NCBI GenBank assembly: GCA_046330225.1
Contig: JAXLTD010000001.1
Coordinates: 186,001 to 250,000 of the forward strand
Direction of reading: 5' to 3'
Source: CANJIV01 sp046330225
GTDB lineage: Bacteria; Actinomycetota; Thermoleophilia; Solirubrobacterales; Solirubrobacteraceae
Length of the DNA stretch: 64,000 nt
Under the pieces are notes generated by a model. It was not told where the DNA came from. It saw only the letters and a list, made by a program, of their open reading frames with translations, and did not search any database. Positions 24,302 through 31,482 of the stretch are shown piece by piece (the stretch's first letter is position 1; the number at the start of each line of letters is the position of its first letter). Both the position numbers and the translations under genes were made by a program.

Positions 24302-24895
24302 TCAGCTCGCGTTCGTGTTGGTCCGGTTGTTGTCCTCGTTGCCCGGCTGGCTGCCGCCGGACGAGGCGTTGGACTCGTTGCTCTGGCGCTCGCAGGCCCC
24401 GCGGGTGCCGGGGCCGGCGCAGACCTCGAAGTACGTGGCGCCCTGCTTGGAGCCGCCGGCCTGGACGTCGAAGTAGTCGCTGGCCTTGCGGGCGCTCAGG
24501 CCCGCGCTCGAGCCGCCCCACGGGCCCCAGCCGCCGCCGGAGCCGCCGGCGTTCACGACCGTCCAGCCGTCGGTGTCCAGCTCCTGGCGGTAGCTCGAGA
24601 TCACCGAGGCCGGCGACGCGCTCGTCTTGTAACGGGAGAACGCGACCCCGTTGTACTTCGAGGCGCTGAGCAGCTGGGCGCCGGATGGCGGCGTGAGCTG
24701 CGCGAGCGACCCGGCGCCCGAGGCGGTGGCGGGAACGTTCACCGTCTTCGTGGCGGGCGCGGCCGGCGCCGGCGTGGACGGCGTGGGGGCGGGGGTCGTC
24801 TCGGTGACGGTCGTCGAACCGCTGTCCGATCCGCACCCGGCGACGGCGACGGCAGCGAGTGACGCGCCGGCGGCGAGGTGGCGAAGCGTGGCCAT
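24302..24895 (-). CDS. putative lipoprotein
   Basis: A 197-residue exported protein. The lipobox AVAVAGC (Cys ~21) follows a hydrophobic segment, then a long Thr/Pro/Ala linker (residues ~25-55). A folded domain follows (LLSASKYNGVAFSRYKTSASPASVISSYRQELDTDGWTVV) and a Gly/Trp-rich, Asn-rich tail. The ATG has GGAGG five bases upstream. It lies directly upstream of apbE and may supply or present an ApbE substrate, but no flavinylation motif is evident. Function unknown. Confidence 0.75.
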   Translation of the reverse strand: MATLRHLAAGASLAAVAVAGCGSDSGSTTVTETTPAPTPSTPAPAAPATKTVNVPATASGAGSLAQLTPPSGAQLLSASKYNGVAFSRYKTSASPASVISSYRQELDTDGWTVVNAGGSGGGWGPWGGSSAGLSARKASDYFDVQAGGSKQGATYFEVCAGPGTRGACERQSNESNASSGGSQPGNEDNNRTNTNAS

Positions 24896-24933
24896 GGATC
24901 CTCCGGAAGGGGTTTGGGGGTCCACGTGGTCTT

Positions 24934-24969
24934 CGGACGCCCGCCGCCAAGCTTGACCGGCGGCGTCCG
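24934..24969. terminator. hairpin after the cell-wall hydrolase gene
   Basis: Arms 24934-24945 and 24959-24969 pair (CGGACGCC/GGCGTCCG plus GCC/GGC, one bulged C) 13 nt past the hydrolase stop on the minus strand. No U-tract. Confidence 0.55.
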
Positions 24970-24981
24970 TGAGCCGGGGGC

Positions 24982-26013
24982 CTACCGCGCGGCCGGGCCC
25001 CCGTCGAGCGCCGGATTGCGGTCCTGCGGGTCCTGCCGGGCCATCTGGGCGGCCGTCGGGACCGGCAGGCTCGCGGCGCCGGCCGTCACGCGGTGCCCGC
25101 TCAGCGGCACGGGGGAGACGTAGCCCGAGATCGGAGCGGGCCCCATCGCGTAGCCGTTCGAGGGCTGCGCGGGGCCGCGCCGCGCCACGTTCATCGTCCC
25201 GGTGTTCCCGGCGATGATCGTGATCGCGCCCGAGGCGCTCACGCGCTCCACGATGCCGACGTGCAGTCCGGAGAAGATCACCATGTCGCCCGGCTGGGGG
25301 TCGTTCCCGGAGCCGGGCTTCCAGCTCCCGTGCTGCTTGGCCCACAGGACGAGATTCGGGACGTAGGCGATGCGCCCGATGTTCGAGACGCCGGCGTGGC
25401 GCCACACCCACGTGGCGAAGTCCGCGCACCAGGCCTCACAGGGACCGTAAGGCGTGCAGTTGGACCCGAGCGGCCGCTCGGACGTGCCGAGCTCGCCGCG
25501 CATCACGTTGACGATCGACGAGCGCACGCCGGCGGCAGCACCCGGCGTGGCGGGCTGCACGACCGGCGTGGCGCCGATCTGGAGCTTGTTCATCGCGCCG
25601 GCCAGCGCGCGGCGGGTGGCGAAGTCGAGGATGCCGCTCGCCGTCAGGCCATGGCCCCGCTGGAAGCGCTTCAAGGCCTGGCCGGTGGCCGGGCCGAACT
25701 GGCCGTCGACGTCGATCGAGGCGCCGAGCGCAGCGAGCCAGCGCTGGAGGATGCGCACGCTCGCGCCCGTCGCGCCGCGGCGCAGCGGGCGGGTGCCGAG
25801 CATGGCGGCCCGGTAGGCGGACGCCGACGAGGACGCAGGGGTGGTGGCACTCGACGGGGTGAGCCCGCCGGTGCTGCTCGCGGACGCCGCGGCGCCGGAG
25901 GCGTGCGCGGCCGGCGCGGCCACGGCGGCCGCGGCCAGGAGGCCCGCCACGGCTGCGGCCAGCCGGCCCGCCGTCGGTGTGGTCGTCGTCCCCGCGTCGC
26001 GCGTGCGCGTCAC
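24982..26013 (-). CDS. secreted peptidoglycan-binding CHAP-type hydrolase
   Basis: A 343-residue exported protein. Residues 1-40 are a signal peptide (LAAAVAGLLAAAAVAAPAAHASG). Residues ~74-145 are a peptidoglycan-binding domain 1 repeat (GATGASVRILQRWLAALG, DGQFGPATGQALKRFQRGHGL). Residues ~170-290 are a CHAP cysteine amidase/peptidase with catalytic Cys in CEAWCADFATWVW and His in FSGLHVGIVERV. It cuts cell-wall peptides. GTG 26013 is preceded by GGAAGG. The 5' leader is a c-di-AMP riboswitch. Confidence 0.88.
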   Translation of the reverse strand: MTRTRDAGTTTTPTAGRLAAAVAGLLAAAAVAAPAAHASGAAASASSTGGLTPSSATTPASSSASAYRAAMLGTRPLRRGATGASVRILQRWLAALGASIDVDGQFGPATGQALKRFQRGHGLTASGILDFATRRALAGAMNKLQIGATPVVQPATPGAAAGVRSSIVNVMRGELGTSERPLGSNCTPYGPCEAWCADFATWVWRHAGVSNIGRIAYVPNLVLWAKQHGSWKPGSGNDPQPGDMVIFSGLHVGIVERVSASGAITIIAGNTGTMNVARRGPAQPSNGYAMGPAPISGYVSPVPLSGHRVTAGAASLPVPTAAQMARQDPQDRNPALDGGPAAR

Positions 26014-26027
26014 AGTCTCGCCTTCCG

Positions 26028-26156
26028 TTCGCGCCTACGGGGTTAGCTGACGGGCTCGCGGCTTCCGAGGAAGACGCTAGTCGCGGATCACCGCGACATT
26101 CGCCCCAACAACCTGGGTCCCCCGCCCTCCGGCTCGTCCGGAGGCTCGGCGTTGAG
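26028..26156 (-). promoter_or_regulatory. ydaO/yuaA c-di-AMP riboswitch
   Basis: The minus-strand leader shows the hallmark blocks of the ydaO class in order: CGCCGAGCC, a CCTCCGG/CCGGAGG hairpin, GGCGGGGGACCCA, TTGGGGCGAAT, a variable hairpin, then GAGCCCGTCAGCTAACCCCG and TAGGCG closing the P1 stem with CGCC. The -10 box TACGGT (26168-26163) puts the RNA start near 26156. The regulated gene is a secreted cell-wall hydrolase, the classical target of this class in actinobacteria. Ligand binding is known to turn expression off in studied examples. Confidence 0.92.
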
Positions 26157-26275
26157 TCGCGCACCGTAGCAGACGTCCGGCGCAGGGGAAACCGGTCCTG
26201 CGGCGGCCGGCGGGCGCGCCTGGCCGCCGAGGGCCATACTGCGGGCGCCGCTCCCCCGACCGTGAAGGAGACCCC

Positions 26276-27496
26276 ATGGACTTCGCCCTCAGCGACCGCG
26301 CCCTCGAGTTCCGCGAGCGCCTGCTGGCGTTCATGGACGAGCGGGTCTACCCGGCCGAGGCGGTCTGGGCCGAGCAGGTCGCCGCGTCGCCCGACATCCA
26401 CTTCCAGCCGCCCATCGTCGAGGAACTCAAGGAGGAGGCCCGCCGTCGCGGGCTGTGGAACCTCTTCCTGCCGAACGCCGAGCACGGGGCGGGGCTGACC
26501 AACGCCGACTACGCCCCGCTGGCGGAGATCCTCGGCCGGACGAAGATCGCCTCGGAAGCCTGCAACTGCTCGGCCCCCGACACGGGGAACATGGAGGTCC
26601 TCCACGACTTCGGCACCCCCGAGCAGAAGGACCGCTGGCTGCGGCCGCTGCTGGACGGCGACATCCGCTCGGCGTTTGCGATGACCGAGCCCGACGTCGC
26701 CAGCGCCGACGCCACCAACATCGCGATGCGGATCGAGCGCGACGGCGACGAGTACGTCCTGAACGGCCGGAAGTGGTGGACGACCGGGGCGCTGCACCCG
26801 CACTGCCGGATCCTGATCGTCATGGGCAAGACCGACCCCGCGGCGGCGACCTATCAGCAGCAATCGATGGTGCTCGTGCCGATCGACACCCCCGGCGTGA
26901 CGGTCGTCCGCAGCCTGCCGGTGTTCGGCTACCACGACACGGAGGGCCACGGGGAGCTCACGTTCGAGGACGTGCGCGTGCCGGCCGACAACATCCTCGC
27001 CGGCGAGGGCGCCGGGTTCCTCATCGCCCAGGCCCGGCTCGGACCCGGACGGATCCACCACTGCATGCGCGCGATCGGCGCGGCCGAACGGGCGCTCGAG
27101 CTCATGTGCGCGCGGGCGGACGCGCGGGAGACGTTCGGCAAACCGGTCAGCTCGCGGTCGAACATCCGGGACTGGATCGCCGAGTCGCGGATCGACCTCG
27201 AGATGGCGCGGCTGCTGGTGATGAAGACGGCCTGGCTCATGGACACGGTCGGGAACCGCCACGCCCGCACCGAGATCGCCGCGATCAAGGTGGCCGTCCC
27301 CGAGATCACGCTGCGCGTGGTGGACCGCGCCATCCAGGTGCACGGCGGCGGTGGCGTGTCGGACGACTTCCCGCTCGCGTCGATGTACGCCTACCTCCGC
27401 ACGCTGCGGCTCGCGGACGGCCCGGACGAGGTCCACAAGCTCTCGATCGCCCGCCAGGAGCTCCGCCGCCACCGCCCGGAGGCCGCCGCGCCGTGA
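26276..27496 (+). CDS. acyl-CoA dehydrogenase
   Basis: A 406-residue FAD-dependent acyl-CoA dehydrogenase, close to the long-chain/ACAD10-11-like actinobacterial group. Recognisable blocks: FAMTEPDVASADATNIAMRIE, NGRKWWTTGA, GPGRIHHCMRAIGAAERALELM, and IQVHGGGGVSDDFPLASMYAY. It introduces the alpha-beta double bond in acyl-CoA; chain length is not determinable. The ATG follows AAGGAG at 5 nt, and CATACT at 26235-26240 may be its -10 box. A convergent enoyl-CoA hydratase lies across a shared terminator, so the two are not co-transcribed. Confidence 0.93.
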   Translation: MDFALSDRALEFRERLLAFMDERVYPAEAVWAEQVAASPDIHFQPPIVEELKEEARRRGLWNLFLPNAEHGAGLTNADYAPLAEILGRTKIASEACNCSAPDTGNMEVLHDFGTPEQKDRWLRPLLDGDIRSAFAMTEPDVASADATNIAMRIERDGDEYVLNGRKWWTTGALHPHCRILIVMGKTDPAAATYQQQSMVLVPIDTPGVTVVRSLPVFGYHDTEGHGELTFEDVRVPADNILAGEGAGFLIAQARLGPGRIHHCMRAIGAAERALELMCARADARETFGKPVSSRSNIRDWIAESRIDLEMARLLVMKTAWLMDTVGNRHARTEIAAIKVAVPEITLRVVDRAIQVHGGGGVSDDFPLASMYAYLRTLRLADGPDEVHKLSIARQELRRHRPEAAAP

Positions 27497-27518
27497 CGGC
27501 GGCGCCGGAGCGGCGCCG

Positions 27519-27547
27519 AGGTTCGGCCGGTCCGGCCGGCCGAACCT
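27519..27547. terminator. 12-bp stem bidirectional terminator
   Basis: AGGTTCGGCCGG (27519-27530), loop TCCGG, CCGGCCGAACCT (27536-27547). A perfect stem between convergent genes, overlapping the hydratase stop codon by two bases. Confidence 0.75.
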
Positions 27548-28352
27548 AGGTCCCGGACGGCTCGGGGTCCGAGAACTCGGCCGGCTGCTTCGCGAGGCCG
27601 GCGGTGACCGCCGCGATCTGGTTCGGCGAGCCGATGAGCGCGGCCTGGAGCTCGCTCTCGAGGCGCAGGCCGTCGGCGCGGGCGCCGTCCCAGGCCTCGG
27701 CGTACAGGCGCTTGCCGGCGCGGATGGCGTCCGGCGACTTCGCCGCGATGTCGTGCGCGAGCCCGAGCGCGGCGGCGAGCGGGTCGGCGGCCACGCGGGT
27801 CACGAGGCCCGCGGCCTGCGCCTCGTTCCCGGACAGGACCCGCCCCGTGAACGTGAGCTCCTTGGCGACGTCGAGCCGGACGAGCGGCGGGAGCGTGACC
27901 GTGATGCCCATGTCGGGCACGAGGCCCCAGCGGATCTCCATGATCGACAGGCGGGCGTCCGGTGCCGCGATCCGGATGTCGGCCCCGAGGGCGATCTGCA
28001 TGCCGCCGCCGAAGCAGGCGCCGTGGAGCGCCGCGATGACCGGGACGGGCACGCGACCCCACTCGGTTGCCACGCGCTGGAAGAGGTTCGCGTCCTGCCC
28101 GGGCTCGCGCTCGAGCAGCGCGTCGAGGCCGACCGGCTCGGCCATGAGGCTGGCGATGTCCAGGCCGGAGCAGAAGCTCGGACCCTCGCCGCCGAGCACG
28201 ACGGCACGCACGCCCGGTTCTGCGGCCAGGCGCTCGGCCGCCGCCAGGATGCCCTCGAACATGGCCCGGTCCAGCGCGTTGTGCTTGTCGCCGCGCGCGA
28301 GGCGGACGACGGCCACGTGGTTGGAGATCTCGATGGCGACGCGGTCGGACAC
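27546..28352 (-). CDS. enoyl-CoA hydratase/isomerase family protein
   Basis: A 268-residue crotonase-fold protein. The oxyanion-hole segments are VLGGEGPSFCSGLDIASL and IAALHGACFGGGMQIALGADIRIA; catalytic acidic residues lie near LSIMEIRWGLVPDMG. Typical of actinobacterial EchA proteins. I choose GTG 28352 rather than ATG 28364: TATGCT on the minus strand lies exactly 7 nt ahead of this GTG, a leaderless arrangement seen repeatedly here, and the ATG is inside that -10 box. The substrate is unknown. Confidence 0.9.
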   Translation of the reverse strand: MSDRVAIEISNHVAVVRLARGDKHNALDRAMFEGILAAAERLAAEPGVRAVVLGGEGPSFCSGLDIASLMAEPVGLDALLEREPGQDANLFQRVATEWGRVPVPVIAALHGACFGGGMQIALGADIRIAAPDARLSIMEIRWGLVPDMGITVTLPPLVRLDVAKELTFTGRVLSGNEAQAAGLVTRVAADPLAAALGLAHDIAAKSPDAIRAGKRLYAEAWDGARADGLRLESELQAALIGSPNQIAAVTAGLAKQPAEFSDPEPSGT

Positions 28353-28359
28353 GGGCGGC

Positions 28360-28365
28360 AGCATA
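28360..28365 (-). promoter_or_regulatory. -10 box of the enoyl-CoA hydratase gene (leaderless)
   Basis: TATGCT on the minus strand, 7 nt before GTG 28352. It overlaps the alternative ATG, which it therefore rules out. Confidence 0.55.
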
Positions 28366-28482
28366 GTGCGGCCCCGCTGCGGTCGCCGGGCCGCCGTCGC
28401 GCCGCGGAGATCCCCTTCCGTAATTTCCCGCAGATCCTGCGGTACAGGACCCTGATGTGGCACCCGCGGACCCGCTGAAAGG

Positions 28483-28953
28483 ATGGCGCCGCGTGACTTC
28501 TGGGGTTACAGCATGGGCCTGACCATCGGGCTGATCATCGGTGCGGTCATCGTGCTCGGCGCGATTGCCTTCATCCTGCTCTCGACCGACGTGGTCAAGG
28601 GCAACATCGGCGGGCGCCGCACGCTCGAGCGTGCCCGCACGCTGCTCGTCGTCTCCAGCGACGCTCCGACCCGCGCTCGCGGCGATGACTGGAGTGCCCA
28701 CCACGGCGAGCACCACCCCGATGTCGAGATCGTGCCGGTCGACATCTCGTCAGCCGACGAGGAGTTCGCCGCCTTCCTGGTCGTCCAGGAGGCGGTCAAC
28801 ACCAAGAAGCCCGACGGGATCATCTGGGTCCTGCACTCCGACGAGAGCCGCCACACCGAGGAGGGTCCCTACGCCATGGCCAAGCGGGAACTGAGCGTCC
28901 CGATGGATGCGATCTTCGCCAACGAGGGCGAGTCGCAGGCGGCGAGCGCATGA
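28483..28953 (+). CDS. membrane-anchored protein of unknown function, oxidase-linked
   Basis: A 156-residue protein with one N-terminal membrane helix (GLTIGLIIGAVIVLGAIAFILL) and a ~120-residue soluble alpha/beta domain (RTLLVVSSDAPT, DVEIVPVDISSADEEFAAFLVVQEAV, PDGIIWVLHSDESRHTEEGP). It overlaps the oxidase subunit II start by 4 bp (ATGA), so it is the first gene of the oxidase operon. The start is uncertain: ATG 28483 has AAAGG too close, and ATG 28513 has only a weak GGGG. I do not recognise the domain; it weakly recalls USP-like folds. Confidence 0.65.
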   Translation: MAPRDFWGYSMGLTIGLIIGAVIVLGAIAFILLSTDVVKGNIGGRRTLERARTLLVVSSDAPTRARGDDWSAHHGEHHPDVEIVPVDISSADEEFAAFLVVQEAVNTKKPDGIIWVLHSDESRHTEEGPYAMAKRELSVPMDAIFANEGESQAASA

Positions 28954-29477
28954 GCAGCACCGCCTGGATCATCCTCGTCGGCTACGCGGTCTTCGCCCTC
29001 ATCGGGACCGCGGTCGTGCTCTACATCTTCCGGTCGACGCGCGCCGGCTTCCGGGCCGAGCCGGCCGAGGAGAAGGAGATCGCGCAGCGCGAGACCGCCT
29101 GGGGCCTGCTCGTCGGCCTCTTCATGCTCACGCTCCTCGCGCTGACCATCTTCCAGATCCCGTACTTCTTCAACACCGACGCCAAGGGCGCCCAGCGGGT
29201 CAAGCTCGTCGGCCAGCAGTACGCGTTCACCGTCGATCCCCCGCGCGTGAAGGCCGGTGTCCCCACCATCATCAGCTTCACGGTCAAGGACGTCAGCCAC
29301 GCCGCGGGCATCTACAACCCGAACGGGACGCTGATCAAGCAGGTCAACGTCCTCCCGGGCGTGACCCAGGACTTCAAGCTGACCTTCACCCGCCCCGGCC
29401 GCTACCGGATCCGCTGCCTCGAGTTCTGCGGGTTCAACCACCACAACATGCAGACCACGATCACCGCCTACCGCTGA
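28950..29477 (+). CDS. coxB: cytochrome c oxidase subunit II (CuA)
   Basis: A 175-residue subunit II with two N-terminal membrane helices (9-27, 51-70) and a short cupredoxin domain. The CuA ligands are complete: His117 (DVSHAAG), Cys156, Cys160, His164 and Met167 in CLEFCGFNHHNM. No fused cytochrome c and no lipobox are present, so electrons presumably arrive from the cytochrome c fused to subunit I. It is short, as in ba3-type (B family) oxidases. It overlaps its neighbours by 4 bp and 1 bp (TGATG). Confidence 0.93.
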   Translation: MSSTAWIILVGYAVFALIGTAVVLYIFRSTRAGFRAEPAEEKEIAQRETAWGLLVGLFMLTLLALTIFQIPYFFNTDAKGAQRVKLVGQQYAFTVDPPRVKAGVPTIISFTVKDVSHAAGIYNPNGTLIKQVNVLPGVTQDFKLTFTRPGRYRIRCLEFCGFNHHNMQTTITAYR

Positions 29478-31396
29478 TGGAAAGCGCATCGATCCCCATC
29501 ACCGCCGCGCCGGCCGGCGTCATCGACCAGGCCCGGGTCAAGAAGCTCGTCCTCTTCTACGTCGGCGCCTCCACGGCCTTCTTCTTCGTGAGCGGCCTGC
29601 TCGGCGTGATGATGCGCGAGAGCCAGGCGAACCTCGCGACGCTCGACCCGAAGTTCTTCTACGCGATCATGACCGCCCACGGCCTGGGCGCCTTTGTCGC
29701 CTGGGCGGCCTTCGCCGTGATGGGCATCAGTTTCTGGGTCCTCGACGAGGTCGACTTCCCGATGCGCCGGGCCGGATTCTCCCTGGCGTGGGCGAGCTGG
29801 TGGCTCATGGTCGTCGGCGTCGCCGGCATCGTCGTCACGACGCTCCTCATGGGCTTCGGTGCCTCGTGGGTGTTCCTGTATCCGCTCCCCTTCAACTCGA
29901 GCGGCGACTGGAGCGACGCGGCAACGGGGATCTTCTCGGCCTCGGTCCTGCTCGTCGGCCTCTCGATCATCACGTGGTGCCTCGCGATCGTGCACACGGC
30001 GATCGGCCCGGGGCTGCGGGCGCAGAAGACGGGCATCCTGAACCGCATCGGCTGCTCGCTCGGGTTCGGCTACATCTCGCCCAAGCGCTTCCCGATGGAC
30101 CGCAACCTGCCCTACCCGGTCATCCCGCTCGCCGTCATCGGGATCGACATGGTCATCGCGACGCTGCCGCTGGCCGTCCTGCTCGTCTTCATGGTCATCC
30201 AGTCGGCGGACCCCAGCGTCACCGTCGACCCGCTGCTCGCCAAGAACATGCTGTGGTGGTTCGGCCATCCGGTGGTCTACCTGCTGCTGTTCCCGGCCGT
30301 GGCGATCTACTACCTGCTCGTGCCGCGCTACGCCGGCCGCGAGCTCGTCGCCGGCAAGATCGTGGCGTTCGCCTGGTTCATCGCCGTGGTCGTCAACGTC
30401 ATCGTCTGGGCGCACCACATCTATCTCGACTATCCGCAGGAGACGGTCCAGGGCGCGATCAACGTCGCGATGCAGCCCCTGACCTTCACGATCGTCGCGC
30501 CGTCGGCCATCAGCCTCTACAGCCTCTCGGCGACGGTCTGGCGCTCGAACTTCCAGTGGACGCCAGCGGCCAAGTTCCTCGCCGTCGCCATGCTGAGCTG
30601 GCTCGTGGCGGGCATGTCCGGGGTCATCAACGCGACGATCGCCTTCGACGTCGTGGTCCACAACACGATGTGGATCGTCGGGCACTTCCACAACATGGCC
30701 CTGCTGAACATCGGCCTGGTGATCTTCGCCGCCATCTACGCCTTCATCCCGAAGCTGGCCGGCAAGGAGTGGTACTCGGACAAGCTGGCCAACTCGCATC
30801 TGTGGATGACGACGATCGGCGGCTACGGGATGCTCATCCCCATGCTGATCCAGGGCCTCGACGGGGCGCCGCGGCGCTACGCCGTCCTGCCCGACAAGTA
30901 CGAGGGCCTCACCCGCTTGACGCTGCCGTTCGTGCTCCTCATGGCGCTCGGGCAGCTCGTCTTCCTCTACAACCTCATCCGCACGCTGCAGGGCGCCAAG
31001 CGCGCCCCGGCCCGGGAGACGGTCCGCAACTCGTTCGCGGTGACCGGCGTCGTCGCCGTGCTCGCGCTGGGGGCCTCCTCGGTGGCCTTCGCGGTGGACC
31101 AGGGCGCCAAGGACACCGGCGGAGGGGGCGGGGGCGGCGGAGGCGGCGGGACGACGGTTGCCGACAAGGGCAAGCAGCTCTTCACGGACAACTGCGGCGC
31201 CTGCCACACGCTCAAGGACGCCGGCACCAGCGGGACGGTCGGGCCCAACCTCGACCAGCTCAAGCCGACCAAGGCGGCAGTGCTCGCGGCGATCGCCAAG
31301 GGCGGCGCCGGCAGCGGGACGATGCCGAAGGACATCGTCACCGGGGCCGACGCAGCGGCGGTGGCGGCCTACGTGTCCCAGGCCGCCGGCAAGTAG
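29477..31396 (+). CDS. coxA: heme-copper oxidase subunit I fused to cytochrome c
   Basis: A 639-residue proton-pumping terminal oxidase core. Heme and CuB ligands: His68, His264 in WFGHPVVY (with the cross-linked Tyr268), His313/314, His403 and His405 (VGHFHNM). HPVVY replaces the HPEVY glutamate of A-type enzymes, a B-family (ba3-like) feature. After the last membrane helix (~519-541) comes an 11-glycine linker (548-558) and a cytochrome c domain with CGACH (Cys573, Cys576, His577) and the candidate axial Met616 in GTMPKD. A fused c-domain on subunit I rather than II is unusual. Confidence 0.93.
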   Translation: MESASIPITAAPAGVIDQARVKKLVLFYVGASTAFFFVSGLLGVMMRESQANLATLDPKFFYAIMTAHGLGAFVAWAAFAVMGISFWVLDEVDFPMRRAGFSLAWASWWLMVVGVAGIVVTTLLMGFGASWVFLYPLPFNSSGDWSDAATGIFSASVLLVGLSIITWCLAIVHTAIGPGLRAQKTGILNRIGCSLGFGYISPKRFPMDRNLPYPVIPLAVIGIDMVIATLPLAVLLVFMVIQSADPSVTVDPLLAKNMLWWFGHPVVYLLLFPAVAIYYLLVPRYAGRELVAGKIVAFAWFIAVVVNVIVWAHHIYLDYPQETVQGAINVAMQPLTFTIVAPSAISLYSLSATVWRSNFQWTPAAKFLAVAMLSWLVAGMSGVINATIAFDVVVHNTMWIVGHFHNMALLNIGLVIFAAIYAFIPKLAGKEWYSDKLANSHLWMTTIGGYGMLIPMLIQGLDGAPRRYAVLPDKYEGLTRLTLPFVLLMALGQLVFLYNLIRTLQGAKRAPARETVRNSFAVTGVVAVLALGASSVAFAVDQGAKDTGGGGGGGGGGGTTVADKGKQLFTDNCGACHTLKDAGTSGTVGPNLDQLKPTKAAVLAAIAKGGAGSGTMPKDIVTGADAAAVAAYVSQAAGK

Positions 31397-31468
31397 CCGC
31401 GCGCTCCGGCGGGACGGGCGCTTCCAGCCTGGGCCGCCAGCCGGCCTGACGCGCGCCGCGCGCGACCG

Positions 31469-31474
31469 TAGGAT
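31469..31474 (+). promoter_or_regulatory. -10 box of the LuxR/AAA regulator (leaderless)
   Basis: TAGGAT, 8 nt before ATG 31483; CTGACG lies 17 bp upstream of it (31446-31451). Confidence 0.55.
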
Positions 31475-31482
31475 GCGCGCCG

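Noticed and set aside
28362..28364. ATG 28364 as start of the enoyl-CoA hydratase
   Set aside because: The ATG is part of the -10 hexamer TATGCT; GTG 28352 fits the leaderless spacing seen elsewhere.
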